A stretch of DNA of 64,000 bases, from positions 1 to 64,000 of the forward strand of contig NZ_JAASQK010000008.1 of assembly GCF_011762195.1 (NCBI RefSeq). The letters are read 5' to 3'. Positions 8,401-16,310 of the stretch are shown piece after piece; position 1 is the stretch's first letter, and the number at the start of each line of letters is the position of its first letter. The translations under genes were made by a program, and so were the position numbers. A model generated the notes under the pieces. The model was not told where the DNA came from, did no database searches, and saw nothing but the letters and a program-made list of their open reading frames with translations. The stretch comes from Sphingomonas oligoaromativorans (GTDB lineage Bacteria; Pseudomonadota; Alphaproteobacteria; Sphingomonadales; Sphingomonadaceae).

Positions 8401-10098
8401 CTGATCTCGGCCGGCGGCGGCGTCTTCCCGCGCAGCCAGAAGGCGATCCCGGTCTCCGCCGAGGCGGCCGCCGCGCTCGGCATCGAGCCCGGCACCTACG
8501 ATCCCACCACGCTGATCCAGTCGATCCTCAAGGCGCCGGTGGACCTGATGTGGTTCGGCGGCATCGGCACCTACATCAAGGCCTCGACCCAGAGCCACAG
8601 CGATGCGGGCGATCCGGCCAACGACGCCAACCGCGTCGACGCCAACCAGCTCCGCTGCAAGGTGATCGGCGAGGGCGCGAACCTCTCGACCACGCAGGCC
8701 GGCCGCATCGAGTTCGGTCTGCTCGGCGGGCGTTCGAACACCGACTTCATCGACAATTCGGCGGGCGTCGACTGCTCGGACAACGAGGTCAACATCAAGA
8801 TCGCGCTCAACGCCGAGATGGCGGAAGGGCGGCTCTCCTTTGAGGATCGCAACGCCTTCCTCGCCAGCATGACCGACGACGTGGCGGCCATCGTGCTGGA
8901 GGACAACCGCCTCCAGACGCTGTCGCTCTCCTCGGCCGAGCGTGGCGGGCCGGCGGCGCTGCCGGCGCAGGTCGGCGTGATCGTCGATCTCGAATCCACC
9001 GGCCGCCTCGACCGCAAGGTGGAGGGGCTGAAGGGCAATGACGAGCTCGCCCGCCGCGCGCAGGACGGCCATGGCCTCACCCGCCCCGAGCTGGCCGTGA
9101 TCCTCAGCCACGCCAAGCTGACGCTCCAGGCCGCGATCGAGGCCTCGCCGATCACGAGCGACCCGACGCTCTCGCCGATCCTGCACCGCGCCTTCCCGGC
9201 CCCGATGCAGGCCCGCTTCGGCGACGCGATCGACCGCCACCGCCTGCGCGGCGAGATCATCGCCACCAAGGTCGCCAACGGCGTGGTCAATCGCCTCGGC
9301 CTCGTCGCCCCGTTCGAGCTGTCGGAGGAGGAAGGCGTCGGCCTCGCCCGCGTCGCCGGCGCCTATCTCGCCTGCGACACGATCTTCGGCCTGACCCGGC
9401 TCTTCGCCGATATCGAGGCCGAGCCGATGCCCGAGACGGGCCGCCTCGAGCTGCTCGACGTCGCGGCGCGGATGATCCGCCTGCACATCGCGGACCTGCT
9501 GCGCGTCGCCAACCCGCAGGCGCTGCCCGGCGAGATGGCCGCCGCGCTGGCCCCCGGCGTGGCGCGGCTCGACAAGGAGGTCGACCGGCTGGTCAAGGCC
9601 GAGGTGCGCGGCGCCACCGCCCAGATCAGCAACCGGCTCGTGGAGACGGGTGCCAGCCCCGCGCTGGCCGAGCGTGTCGCCCGCCTTTACGAGCTGGACG
9701 GCGCGATCGCGACCGCCTCGCTCGCCGCGCGTCAGGGCTGGAGCGAGATCGACGTGGTGGCCGCCTATGTCCGCCTCGGCGAGGCGCTCGGGCTCGATTG
9801 GGCCAAGGCGGCCGCCCAGCGCGCCGCGCCGACCGATCCGTGGGAGCGCCTGCTGACCGCCGGCCTCGCCCGCGATTTCGAGCAGCTCCGCCTCGACTTC
9901 CTGTCGCGCGCGGGGAAGGCCGGCCCGGTGGCGCTGGTCGACCAGTGGCTGGGCCAGCATCAGGTCCGCGTCGATCGCTTCGCCCGCCTCGTCCAGCGCG
10001 CCCGCACCGCCGCGAGCGTGACGCCGGCGATGCTGGCGCAGGTGGCGGCGCAGGCCCGCATCCTGCTCGCCCGCCACGTCGAGACGGGCGCGGAATAA
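5407..10098 (+). CDS. gdhB: NAD-specific glutamate dehydrogenase, large (180 kDa) type
   Basis: A 1,563-residue cytosolic enzyme that oxidatively deaminates glutamate to 2-oxoglutarate and ammonia with NAD, feeding amino-acid carbon into the TCA cycle. The length matches the large bacterial GDH family. The long N-terminal part holds ACT-like regulatory segments (for example DNMTLLGYRR at about 205). The catalytic core includes the glutamate-binding stretch VPTGAKGGFYPKQ (about 798-810) and RGGLRWSDRRDDFRTE shortly before it, followed by the nucleotide-binding GCGDMSGDVFGNGM (about 938-951). The C-terminal helical domain follows. A GGAG lies in the expected place before the ATG. A strong hairpin directly after the stop ends the unit. 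Confidence 0.96.
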   Translation: MTASVASETASGKQAEDANAFAAEIAAILTADALPGETDGFSEEDGGAAAAFVAQTASRRAAGQPSVALESIGGEGGRRLMRLVIVNDDMPFLVDSVAAAVAARGLAVHRLLHPIVAVRRDAEGRLTGLLPARTEGERRESIIYLEIERADAKDRRAIVDELEDVLSHVRAAVEDWPMLQHALREGADRLPDGEGAALLRWFLDGNMTLLGYRREAADGTLADAIGIPRSDATAVWGDAARAAAIAWFEAGNEAPLLLKADRVATVHRRLPLDMVVLPHRDGPRVTGLDIHLGLWTSNALATRPDRVPLLRRRLSDLEEALGFDPASHAGKALRHVLYELPHDLIIAFAPRALKQVALTAMSLADRPRPKLILIDDVLRRHLFAFVWLPREELTTSRREALGRMIAEAASGRLVNWAIDLGDGDMALLRYTIALPAGATLPDAEPLDRRLEQMVRGWAPAVEGALTERVGASRAARLALGYAGAFPAGYRGRSDAAEAADDIIRLSGLGSDADRAARLFARAGEDEGRLHLKIYRTGGLVPLSDVVPVLENFGFVVLEEMPTALDGGKLGHIHEFLLQAPEGSADTLMARAAVAEQAIAQVLEGRAENDGFNKLLVGIGLEPRAVVLLRAWFRYLRQTGLNYGLITVADAMARAPQVTRGFVELFDARHDPKHASEKKAREALAAIDEGLVAVAAIDDDRILRRMRGLIESILRTNAFAPAAEEALAFKLDSATVPDLPAPRPWREIWVYSPRVEGIHLRGGPIARGGLRWSDRRDDFRTEILGLMKAQVVKNAVIVPTGAKGGFYPKQLPSPADRKAWLAEGTESYRIFIRSLLSVTDNIVADAVVHPEHVRIRDGQDPYFVVAADKGTATFSDIANAIAVEHGFWLGDAFASGGSHGYDHKAMGITAKGAWVSVTRHFAEMGVDVQSDPIVTAGCGDMSGDVFGNGMLLSKTIKLVAAFDHRHIFLDPNPDLAKSWAERARLFALPASSWADYEARLISAGGGVFPRSQKAIPVSAEAAAALGIEPGTYDPTTLIQSILKAPVDLMWFGGIGTYIKASTQSHSDAGDPANDANRVDANQLRCKVIGEGANLSTTQAGRIEFGLLGGRSNTDFIDNSAGVDCSDNEVNIKIALNAEMAEGRLSFEDRNAFLASMTDDVAAIVLEDNRLQTLSLSSAERGGPAALPAQVGVIVDLESTGRLDRKVEGLKGNDELARRAQDGHGLTRPELAVILSHAKLTLQAAIEASPITSDPTLSPILHRAFPAPMQARFGDAIDRHRLRGEIIATKVANGVVNRLGLVAPFELSEEEGVGLARVAGAYLACDTIFGLTRLFADIEAEPMPETGRLELLDVAARMIRLHIADLLRVANPQALPGEMAAALAPGVARLDKEVDRLVKAEVRGATAQISNRLVETGASPALAERVARLYELDGAIATASLAARQGWSEIDVVAAYVRLGEALGLDWAKAAAQRAAPTDPWERLLTAGLARDFEQLRLDFLSRAGKAGPVALVDQWLGQHQVRVDRFARLVQRARTAASVTPAMLAQVAAQARILLARHVETGAE

Positions 10099-10104
10099 GC
10101 GGCG

Positions 10105-10142
10105 CCGGAGTTCCTCCTCCACGTGCGGGGGAGGAACTCCGG
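10105..10142. terminator. Bidirectional terminator between gdhB and the minus-strand gene
   Basis: CCGGAGTTCCTCC (10105-10117) pairs perfectly with GGAGGAACTCCGG (10130-10142), a 13-bp stem with a 12-base loop. It lies between the convergent stops of gdhB and the ADP-ribosyltransferase candidate. There is no clear T-run, so termination is inferred from position and stem strength. Confidence 0.65.
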
Positions 10143-10149
10143 GCCGTGC

Positions 10150-10737
10150 CTAGGCGAGGCCTTTCCGGGGAAGGTCCCCGAGGCGCCTGAAGGGGATGAA
10201 CGGCACGTCCGGCCGTCCGGTATAGGCCGACTGCCGGAAGCCCGCGATGTAACGCGCCGGGATCGCCGTCAGGAAGGTCACTTCCTTGCTCTGGACCTGG
10301 CCATGGCAGAAGCCGATCAGATCGGCGGCATCATAATTGCCATTGTTGAACAGAACGAAATAATCCCGCGTGCTCAGCGCCGAGGAATGCTGAACATTGG
10401 CGCCCAGCGTCTTCCGCCGCGTCAGCAGGCGGAGCGTGATCTCCTCGTCCGGGATCGTGATCTTGTAGAAATGGCGAAACTGGGTGAACGCGCCATCCTC
10501 GATCATCGACGTCGCGATCAGCCCGCCCGGCGTCTGGCTGCGCCACACCATGCCGATCTCGGCAGGGCCTCCCGCCATGTTCTGGAGAAACGCCCGCGCT
10601 TCATCGCCCGACATCGTCTGCGCGGGCGGCTTCGCGGTAAAGCCCCGCGTGCTCAGCACGGGGTCATGGGGCGGGCGGTCGTCACCTCGGTAGAAATCCA
10701 TCGCTATATCCCGGCTCGGCCCCAACGGCGGGGCCAT
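10150..10737 (-). CDS. Putative ADP-ribosyltransferase, cholera-toxin-A-like fold
   Basis: A 195-residue protein with the three-part R-S-E signature of enterotoxin-A-type ADP-ribosyltransferases, which move ADP-ribose from NAD to a target. FYRGDDRPP (Arg17) matches the YRADSRPP of cholera and heat-labile toxins. GGLIATSM (Ser77) corresponds to the STS strand. SKEVTFLTAIPARYIAGF (Glu152) matches the EQEVSALGGIP-x-IYGW segment carrying the catalytic Glu. The residue two before the Glu is Ser, not the usual Glu or Gln. No signal peptide is seen, and no A2/B-subunit gene is nearby. The start is uncertain: ATG at 10737 or at 10701 (MDFYRG). The frame stays open upstream to 10968 but that part does not look coding. 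Function beyond the fold is unproven. Confidence 0.65.
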   Translation of the reverse strand: MAPPLGPSRDIAMDFYRGDDRPPHDPVLSTRGFTAKPPAQTMSGDEARAFLQNMAGGPAEIGMVWRSQTPGGLIATSMIEDGAFTQFRHFYKITIPDEEITLRLLTRRKTLGANVQHSSALSTRDYFVLFNNGNYDAADLIGFCHGQVQSKEVTFLTAIPARYIAGFRQSAYTGRPDVPFIPFRRLGDLPRKGLA

Positions 10738-11109
10738 GACGCGGAACACCGTGCCGCGCCGGGATTTCGCCCGCGTTGCGATCGCACGGCATCCGGCTAC
10801 AGCGGTAACGCGCGCGATACCCTCTTGACATTTTTCACCAGATAGGTTACAAGCTGCCCGTCCTTCCGCGGCCCCGATCACGTCGCGGCGGGGCAAGGTC
10901 CGGGTTGAAACCCCGGGCGGCCGGCGCGAAGTCATCCGGGTATCAGCCGAAGCGCTTCGCTCCATCATCCATGGCCAGCCTTTGCTCGCCTGCCCGTTGC
11001 AATGTTCAGGGCAAGCCTCGCAAAGGTCCGCCGAACCGGGCGTCCCAGACGCCCGCGGGTCCAGAAGAGGCCCGCAAACCGGGTGCGTGCAACAGGGACG
11101 CGCCGGCCG
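10738..11109. other. 372-base intergenic region with possible structured RNA
   Basis: No convincing gene. On the plus strand TTGACA at 10825-10830 is a good -35 element but has only a weak -10 (TACAAG, 10848-10853) and no plus-strand gene follows, unless it drives a non-coding RNA. A segment at 10996-11093 has nested complementary arms and is listed separately. Several short open frames run on both strands, but none has a start signal or protein-like composition. Confidence 0.4.
10996..11093. ncRNA. Candidate structured RNA element, strand undetermined
   Basis: GTTGCA (10996-11001) and TGCAAC (11088-11093) could close a 98-base structure. Inside, GGGCGTC (11038-11044) pairs with GACGCCC (11048-11054). 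GCGGG-t-CC (11055-11062) pairs with GG-CCCGC (11069-11075) with a single bulged T. The pairings are perfect apart from that bulge. It does not match a motif I recognise (not SRP, 6S, RNase P or tmRNA). It could also be chance in a 68% GC background. Confidence 0.3.
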
Positions 11110-11376
11110 CTATCCTTCCACGATCCCCGTCGGCGGGAGAGCCGCGCCCGCATTTCCAACACGCGCCCGCTCGAACAGCCAGACGCGGATCGCGCTGGCG
11201 AGGTTGGCGGGCACGTCCGCCTCGATGCGTTCGGCGTCGATGCGCGCCACCAGCGCGGAGAGGGGCAGCGACAGCTCGGCCGCCGCCTCCACCAGAGCCT
11301 GCCAGAACACGGGCTCCAGGCTGATCGAGGTCGAGTGGCCGGCGATCGCGACCGAGCGCTTGACCGGACCGGCCAC
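11110..11376 (-). CDS. Ribbon-helix-helix domain protein
   Basis: An 88-residue protein of the RHH_4 type seen in alphaproteobacteria. The core runs from VKRSVAIAGHSTSISLEPVFW (residues about 5-25) to ASAIRVWLFERAR (about 60-72): a beta strand with two helices. Such proteins are usually small DNA-binding regulators, though this subfamily is uncharacterised. The start is a GTG at 11374-11376 behind a strong GAGGAGGG; there is no in-frame ATG in the region. It begins 11 bases after the phaB stop, so it is the next gene of the same operon. A role in controlling phaB or polyhydroxyalkanoate genes is speculation. Confidence 0.8.
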   Translation of the reverse strand: MAGPVKRSVAIAGHSTSISLEPVFWQALVEAAAELSLPLSALVARIDAERIEADVPANLASAIRVWLFERARVGNAGAALPPTGIVEG

Positions 11377-11387
11377 CCGATCCCTCC

Positions 11388-12110
11388 TCAATACATGTGC
11401 TGGCCGCCGTTGATCGACAGCGTCGAGCCGGTGATGAAGCCGCCATCCTCCGCGATGAGGAAGGCGACGCCGCGCGCGATCTCCGAGGCATGGCCGAGGC
11501 GGCCGACCGGGATCTTGGCGACGATCTTCTCCAGCACGTCCTCCGGCACGGCGGCGACCATGTCGGTGTCGATATAGCCCGGCGCGATGGCGTTGACCGT
11601 CACGCCGAACTTCGCGCCTTCCTGCGCCAGCGCCTTGGTGAAGCCATGGATGCCGGACTTGGCGGCGGCATAGTTCACCTGCCCGTACTGGCCCGCCTGC
11701 CCGTTGATCGATCCGATGTTGACGATCCGGCCCCAGCCGCGCTGGCGCATCCCCGGAAAGGTCGCCTTCGCCATGTTGAAGCAGCCGCCCAGATTGGTGT
11801 CGATCACCGCCTTCCACTGCTCATAGCTCTGCTTGAGGATGGTGCTGTCGCGGGTGATGCCGGCATTGTTGACGATGATGTCGACGGGGCCGAGATCGGC
11901 CTCCACCTTCTCGACGCCGGCATGGCAGGCGTCGAAATCCGACACATCCCATTTATAGGCCGGGATGCCCGTCTTCTCGGTGAAGGCCTGCGCCTTGGCG
12001 TCGTCCCCCGCATAGTTCGCGGCGACCTTCACCCCCATGTCGCGCAGCGCGACGCTGATCGCCTCGCCGATCCCACGGGTTCCGCCGGTCACGATTGCTA
12101 CGCGGTTCAT
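11388..12110 (-). CDS. phaB: Acetoacetyl-CoA reductase
   Basis: A 240-residue short-chain dehydrogenase that reduces acetoacetyl-CoA to (R)-3-hydroxybutyryl-CoA with NADPH, the monomer-forming step of polyhydroxybutyrate synthesis. Seen: the nucleotide-binding TGGTRGIG (residues about 8-15), the NNAG motif (about 83-86), catalytic Ser in NIGSINGQ, and YAAAKSG with the YxxxK pair (about 148-152). The NIGSINGQAGQYGQ and NGGQHMY C-terminus are characteristic of PhaB. The ATG at 12110 has GGGAGAGG just upstream; an in-frame start 15 bases earlier lacks one. No phaA or phaC is in the window. Confidence 0.92.
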   Translation of the reverse strand: MNRVAIVTGGTRGIGEAISVALRDMGVKVAANYAGDDAKAQAFTEKTGIPAYKWDVSDFDACHAGVEKVEADLGPVDIIVNNAGITRDSTILKQSYEQWKAVIDTNLGGCFNMAKATFPGMRQRGWGRIVNIGSINGQAGQYGQVNYAAAKSGIHGFTKALAQEGAKFGVTVNAIAPGYIDTDMVAAVPEDVLEKIVAKIPVGRLGHASEIARGVAFLIAEDGGFITGSTLSINGGQHMY

Positions 12111-12143
12111 TTGCCTCTCCCACATTCTCAGGACGTCGAAAGC

Positions 12144-13145
12144 CTAGGGAAGCCTCATCCAGCCTTCAAGTTCCCGCTTTATGACAATTCGCAACATGTC
12201 GATGCCGGGGCCGTCATCGTTCAGACATGGAAGATAGGCGAAGCGCTGGCCGCCCGCCCGCTCGAAGCTCTCGCGGCCGCGGATCGCCAGCTCCTCCAGC
12301 GTCTCGACGCAATCCGCCGAGAAGCCCGGCGCGACGATGGCGACGCGGGTGATGCCCTTGCCCGGCAGCGCTTCGAGCGTGGTGTCGGTGGCGGGCTCCA
12401 GCCACTTCGCCCGCCCGAAACGGGACTGGAAGGCGAGGATCAGCTCGCGGCCGAGCGCTTCGGACAGAAGGCGCGCCGTCGTCCGGCAATGGTCGTGATA
12501 GGGATCGCCCAGCTCCTTCGTCCGCTGCGGCATCCCGTGGAAGCTCGCGACGATCGCCTGCGGCTCGAAATCGAGACGCTCCAGCGAGGCGCGCACCGAC
12601 GCCGCCAGCGCACCGATATAAGCGGGATCGTCATGATAAGGCGGCAGCGTGCGGATCGCCGGCTGCCAGCGCATCGCCGCCAGCGCCTCGAACGCCTTGT
12701 CGTTGGCGGTGGCCGTCGTCGCCGCGCAATATTGCGGGTAGAGCGGCGCGATCAGGATGCGATCGCAGCCTTGGTCCTTGAGCGCCGCCAGCCGATCCGC
12801 GATGGCCGGGTTGCCGTAGCGCATCGCATAGTCGACGATCACCTGCGGCCCGAACGCATCCCTGAGCGCCGCCGCCTGAAGCCGCGTGATCGCGGCGAGC
12901 GGGGAGCCGTCCGCGCGCCACACCTGGGCATAGGCATGGGCGGATTTCTTCGGGCGGGTGCGCAGGATGATGCCGTGCAGGATCGGCTTCCACAGCACCG
13001 CCGGGATCTCCACCACCCGCTTGTCGGAAAGGAACTCCGCGAGATAGCGGCGCACCGCGCCCGGCTCGGCCGCGTCCGGCGTGCCGAGGTTGACGAGCAG
13101 CACGCCGATGCGGCGAGGCTCGATGGAGGGGACGGCCATGGTCAT
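12144..13145 (-). CDS. hemH: Ferrochelatase
   Basis: A 333-residue enzyme for the last step of protohaem synthesis, inserting Fe2+ into protoporphyrin IX. Seen: LLVNLGTPDA at residues about 15-24, the active-site His in SFHGMP (about 202) and the Glu-containing SADCVETLEEL (about 275), both conserved in the family. The ATG at 13145 overlaps the stop of the upstream dehydrogenase gene (ATGA), and a second ATG lies two codons later. phaB starts 33 bases after its stop, so the genes are probably one transcript although they belong to unrelated pathways. Confidence 0.95.
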   Translation of the reverse strand: MTMAVPSIEPRRIGVLLVNLGTPDAAEPGAVRRYLAEFLSDKRVVEIPAVLWKPILHGIILRTRPKKSAHAYAQVWRADGSPLAAITRLQAAALRDAFGPQVIVDYAMRYGNPAIADRLAALKDQGCDRILIAPLYPQYCAATTATANDKAFEALAAMRWQPAIRTLPPYHDDPAYIGALAASVRASLERLDFEPQAIVASFHGMPQRTKELGDPYHDHCRTTARLLSEALGRELILAFQSRFGRAKWLEPATDTTLEALPGKGITRVAIVAPGFSADCVETLEELAIRGRESFERAGGQRFAYLPCLNDDGPGIDMLRIVIKRELEGWMRLP

Positions 13146-15352
13146 GCGGCGGCACTCAGCGGAAGCGTGCGGGATCGGCGGCCGGTGGCGGCGGCCAGCG
13201 CGTTGGCGATGGCCGGCGCGACCGGCGGCACGGCGAGGCCCGAGACGCCGCCCGGCGCGGCGGTGGAGGCCACGATGTCGATCTGGAGGCTGGGCGTCTC
13301 CGCGAGCCTCGGCAGGCCGAGCGCGGCCAGACGGCGCTGGTCGGGAAGGCCGCGCGTGACGGTGATCGGATCGCCGATCGCGGCGGGCAGCGCGAAGAGC
13401 AGGCCGCCTTCGATCTGCTGGCGGACGAGGGCGGGGTTCACCACCCGGCCGCAATCGACGCTGGCGGTGAGCCGGGTCACCGCGATCCGCCCGTCCGCGC
13501 CGACATGCGCCTCCGCCATCACCGCGATGAAGCTGCCATAGCCCGCGAAGCAGGCGAGGCCCTGCCCCGTCCCCTTGCCGCCGCCCTCCCAGCCGCCGAG
13601 CGTCGCGGCGGTCGAGAGGCAGTGGGCGAGGCGCGGATTGGCGCCGAGCAGGGTGATGCGGAAGGACAGCGGGTCCGCCCCGGCCTTGAGCGCCAGCTCG
13701 TCGACGAAGCTCTCGGCGAAGAAGGTGGTGACGCCCGCCGCCTCGCCGCGCAGCACGCCGGTGGGGAGGCCGATGTCGGCGGGGTGATGGTCGATCGCGA
13801 AGGCGGGGATGGCATAGCCGGGCAGCATCCCGTCGACCGCCGCCGGTTCGCCGCCATGCCCGATGGGGAGCGAGGGGGTGAGCCCCGCCACCATGTCGCG
13901 GATCGTCGCCGGGGTCGCGACCTGGGCGCGCCACGCGGCGATCGTGCCGCCCGGCCCCAGCGCCGCCGACAGCCGCGCGCGGGCAGGCGGGCGGAAGCGA
14001 TCGTGCAGGCACTCCTCGACGCGCGACCACATCAGTTGCACCGGCCGCCCGAGCTTCTGCGCGAGGATCGCCGCCTGCTCGGCCGGGCGCGTGTCGAAGC
14101 CCGCGCCGAAGCCGCCGCCGAGCGGCATCGGATAGAGCATCACGTCGCCCTCCGCGATGCCGATCGCCCGCGCGGCGGCGGCACGGGCGGCGGCGGGGGC
14201 CTGCGTGCCGACCCACAGCTCCAGCCGGCCGTCGGCGAACCGCGCGGTGGCGGCGGGCGTCTCGATCGCGGCGTGGGCGGCGAGGCCGGCGCTATAGTCG
14301 GCATGGATCGCCTGATCCCCGAGCAGCCTGTCCGGCGTGCCGTGGGAGAGGATCGGGTCGCCGTCCGCCGCCAGCGCCTTGGCCAGCGCGGCGTCGATCG
14401 AGGCGGTGTCGGGGAGCCCGCCCTGCGTCTCGAAGCGCGGGGCGAGCCTGTCGAGCGCGCGGTTGGCCGCCCACCCATTGTCGCCCACCGCCGCCACCCA
14501 GCCGGGATTGTCGAGGATCGCGATCAGGTCCGGCACCGCCCGCGCCGCCTCCCTGTCGAGATGGACGAGGCGGCTGCGGCCCGGAGGTGCCTGCCGGATC
14601 GCGGCGAACACCATGCCGGGCAGGCGCACGTCGGCGGCGAAGCGCATCGAGCCGTCGATCTTGGCGGGCACGTCAAGCCGGGGGAGAGGCTGGCCGGCGA
14701 GCCCGCCCGCTCCGGGCGCACGCAGCGGCGGGGTCCGCGGCGGGGTGAGCGAGGCGGCCTCGGCGGCCAGCTCGGCGAAGCGCAGCCGGTCGTTGCCGCG
14801 CACCACGAAGCCGCCCTCAGTGTCGCAGGCGCGCCAGTCCGCATCCCAGCGCTTCGCCGCCGCCATGCAGAGCAGCGCCCGCGCCGTCGCCCCCGCCGCG
14901 CGCATCGGCCGCTCGAAGGCGCGCACCGAGGTGGAGAAGCCGGTCAGCATCGCGCCATGATCGGCCGCCCAGCGGCCCGCCATCCGCACCGCGACCTTGC
15001 GGATCGGCACCGGCGACACATCCGCCGCCAGTTCCTCCACCGCGAGGCGGTTGGCATAAAGCGGCCCGATCGGCGCGGGCTCCACCGCCACCGTCCGCCA
15101 GTCGCAGCCCAGCTCGTCGGCGAGCATCTGGGGGAGCGCGGTCCATGCGCCCTGCCCCGTCTCGGCCTGGGGCACGATCATGGTGACATGCCCGTCCACG
15201 CCGATCTTGAGGAACGGCCCCATCACCGTCTCGCCCGGCGCCGCCGCCGGATGCGCGCCATAGCGGCGCGGCCACGCCGCCCACGCCACGATGAGGCCGA
15301 TGCCGGCGCCCCCGCCGATCAGAAGCTGCCGTCGCGAAATCCCAGCCGTCAT
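13142..15352 (-). CDS. Xanthine-dehydrogenase-family molybdopterin subunit, IorB-like
   Basis: A 736-residue homologue of the molybdopterin-binding large subunit of isoquinoline 1-oxidoreductase/aldehyde dehydrogenases. The start at 15352 follows AGGCGG. A twin-arginine-like signal (SRRQLLIGGGAGIG, residues about 6-19) points to export. QAETGQGAWTALPQMLADEL (about 68-87) and PLGGGFGAGFD (about 412-422) are conserved Moco-site regions. Two oddities stand out. The C-terminal catalytic-Glu motif (GGVGEP in the family) reads GGVSGLAVPP, without the Glu. No [2Fe-2S] subunit (IorA-like) is beside it. It may use a subunit encoded elsewhere or be non-catalytic. Confidence 0.85.
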   Translation of the reverse strand: MTAGISRRQLLIGGGAGIGLIVAWAAWPRRYGAHPAAAPGETVMGPFLKIGVDGHVTMIVPQAETGQGAWTALPQMLADELGCDWRTVAVEPAPIGPLYANRLAVEELAADVSPVPIRKVAVRMAGRWAADHGAMLTGFSTSVRAFERPMRAAGATARALLCMAAAKRWDADWRACDTEGGFVVRGNDRLRFAELAAEAASLTPPRTPPLRAPGAGGLAGQPLPRLDVPAKIDGSMRFAADVRLPGMVFAAIRQAPPGRSRLVHLDREAARAVPDLIAILDNPGWVAAVGDNGWAANRALDRLAPRFETQGGLPDTASIDAALAKALAADGDPILSHGTPDRLLGDQAIHADYSAGLAAHAAIETPAATARFADGRLELWVGTQAPAAARAAAARAIGIAEGDVMLYPMPLGGGFGAGFDTRPAEQAAILAQKLGRPVQLMWSRVEECLHDRFRPPARARLSAALGPGGTIAAWRAQVATPATIRDMVAGLTPSLPIGHGGEPAAVDGMLPGYAIPAFAIDHHPADIGLPTGVLRGEAAGVTTFFAESFVDELALKAGADPLSFRITLLGANPRLAHCLSTAATLGGWEGGGKGTGQGLACFAGYGSFIAVMAEAHVGADGRIAVTRLTASVDCGRVVNPALVRQQIEGGLLFALPAAIGDPITVTRGLPDQRRLAALGLPRLAETPSLQIDIVASTAAPGGVSGLAVPPVAPAIANALAAATGRRSRTLPLSAAA

Positions 15353-15449
15353 GTCCGCCTGATAGGGCGCGTCCACGCGAACCGGAAGGTCTTTCCGCTG
15401 AGGCCCCGCCCCTCTAAAGGATGGGGCTCATAGCCCGAGGACCGCCGAT

Positions 15450-16310
15450 TTGCCTCCTGTCGACCCCAACGCCTTCACGCACTGGACATCGCTCGGCCTG
15501 TCGCCGATCGCTCTGCAACTGGGTCCGGTCGCGGTCCGCTGGTATTCGCTGGCCTATATCACCGGCATCCTCGCCGGCTGGTGGTATCTGCTGAAGCTGC
15601 TCGACCAGCCGGGCGCGCCGATGGCGCGGCGCCATGCCGACGATTTCGTGTTCGACGCGACGCTGGGCGTGCTGCTCGGCGGGCGGATCGGCTATGTGCT
15701 GTTCTACCGGCCGGATTATTATCTCCAGCACCCGGTGGAGATCTTCAAGCTGTGGGAGGGCGGCATGTCCTTCCATGGCGGGGCGGCGGGCGTGCTGATC
15801 GCCATCCTCTTCTATTGCCGCCGCAAGGGGCTGAACTGGCTGCGCGTCACCGATTATATCGCCTGCGTCGCGCCGATCGGGCTGTTCTTCGGGCGGCTGG
15901 CGAACTTCGTGAACGGCGAGCTGTGGGGCAAGCCCTCCACCGTTCCCTGGGCGATCGTCTTCCCCGGCGCCGGCGACGTGCCGCGCCACCCGAGCGAGCT
16001 GTACGAGGCGGGACTGGAAGGCCTCGTCCTGTTCGCGATCCTGAGCCTGCTCTTCTGGAAGAGCGATGCGCGCTACAAGCCGGGCTTCCTCGCCGGCAGC
16101 TTCGTGCTGGGCTATGGCGTGTTCCGCTTCATCGTCGAATTCTTCCGCGAGCCGGACGAGCAGCTCGTCGAGTTCGCCCGCGTCACGCATCTGCACATGG
16201 GCCAGTGGCTGTGCGTGCCGATGATCCTCGTGGGCCTTTACGTCGTGCTGACCGCCAAGGGCCGCCGCCAGCGCGTGGAGCCGGTGGCGGGCGATGCCAG
16301 CGTCGCCTGA
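15450..16310 (+). CDS. lgt: Prolipoprotein diacylglyceryl transferase
   Basis: A 286-residue inner-membrane enzyme that moves diacylglycerol from phosphatidylglycerol to the lipobox Cys of prelipoproteins. Seven or so membrane segments are visible. Family motifs are [14 protein letters not shown] (residues about 72-85), [10 protein letters not shown] (about 109-118) and the Lgt signature [13 protein letters not shown] (about 149-161). The start appears to be TTG at 15450 since no ATG precedes the conserved [16 protein letters not shown]; an AGGA lies about nine bases upstream. It overlaps the following methyltransferase gene by 17 bases and heads a four-gene plus-strand operon. Confidence 0.96.
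   Translation: MPPVDPNAFTHWTSLGLSPIALQLGPVAVRWYSLAYITGILAGWWYLLKLLDQPGAPMARRHADDFVFDATLGVLLGGRIGYVLFYRPDYYLQHPVEIFKLWEGGMSFHGGAAGVLIAILFYCRRKGLNWLRVTDYIACVAPIGLFFGRLANFVNGELWGKPSTVPWAIVFPGAGDVPRHPSELYEAGLEGLVLFAILSLLFWKSDARYKPGFLAGSFVLGYGVFRFIVEFFREPDEQLVEFARVTHLHMGQWLCVPMILVGLYVVLTAKGRRQRVEPVAGDASVA

Noticed and set aside
5308-10122. A 1,604-codon open frame antisense to gdhB
   Set aside because: It mirrors the codon bias of gdhB in a GC-rich genome; the translation is Arg/Ala/Gly-rich, with no domain and no own start signal.
10738-10968. An N-terminal extension of the ADP-ribosyltransferase candidate
   Set aside because: The in-frame extension has biased, non-protein-like composition, and the toxin-like fold begins only at about MDFYRG.
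11110-11817. A longer reading of the ribbon-helix-helix gene that extends into phaB
   Set aside because: The upstream part is a shifted frame of phaB; the GTG at 11374 with GAGGAGGG is the natural start.
13505-15433. A long plus-strand open frame opposite the molybdopterin subunit gene
   Set aside because: It is a composition shadow of the real gene; Arg/Gly/Ala-rich and without motifs.
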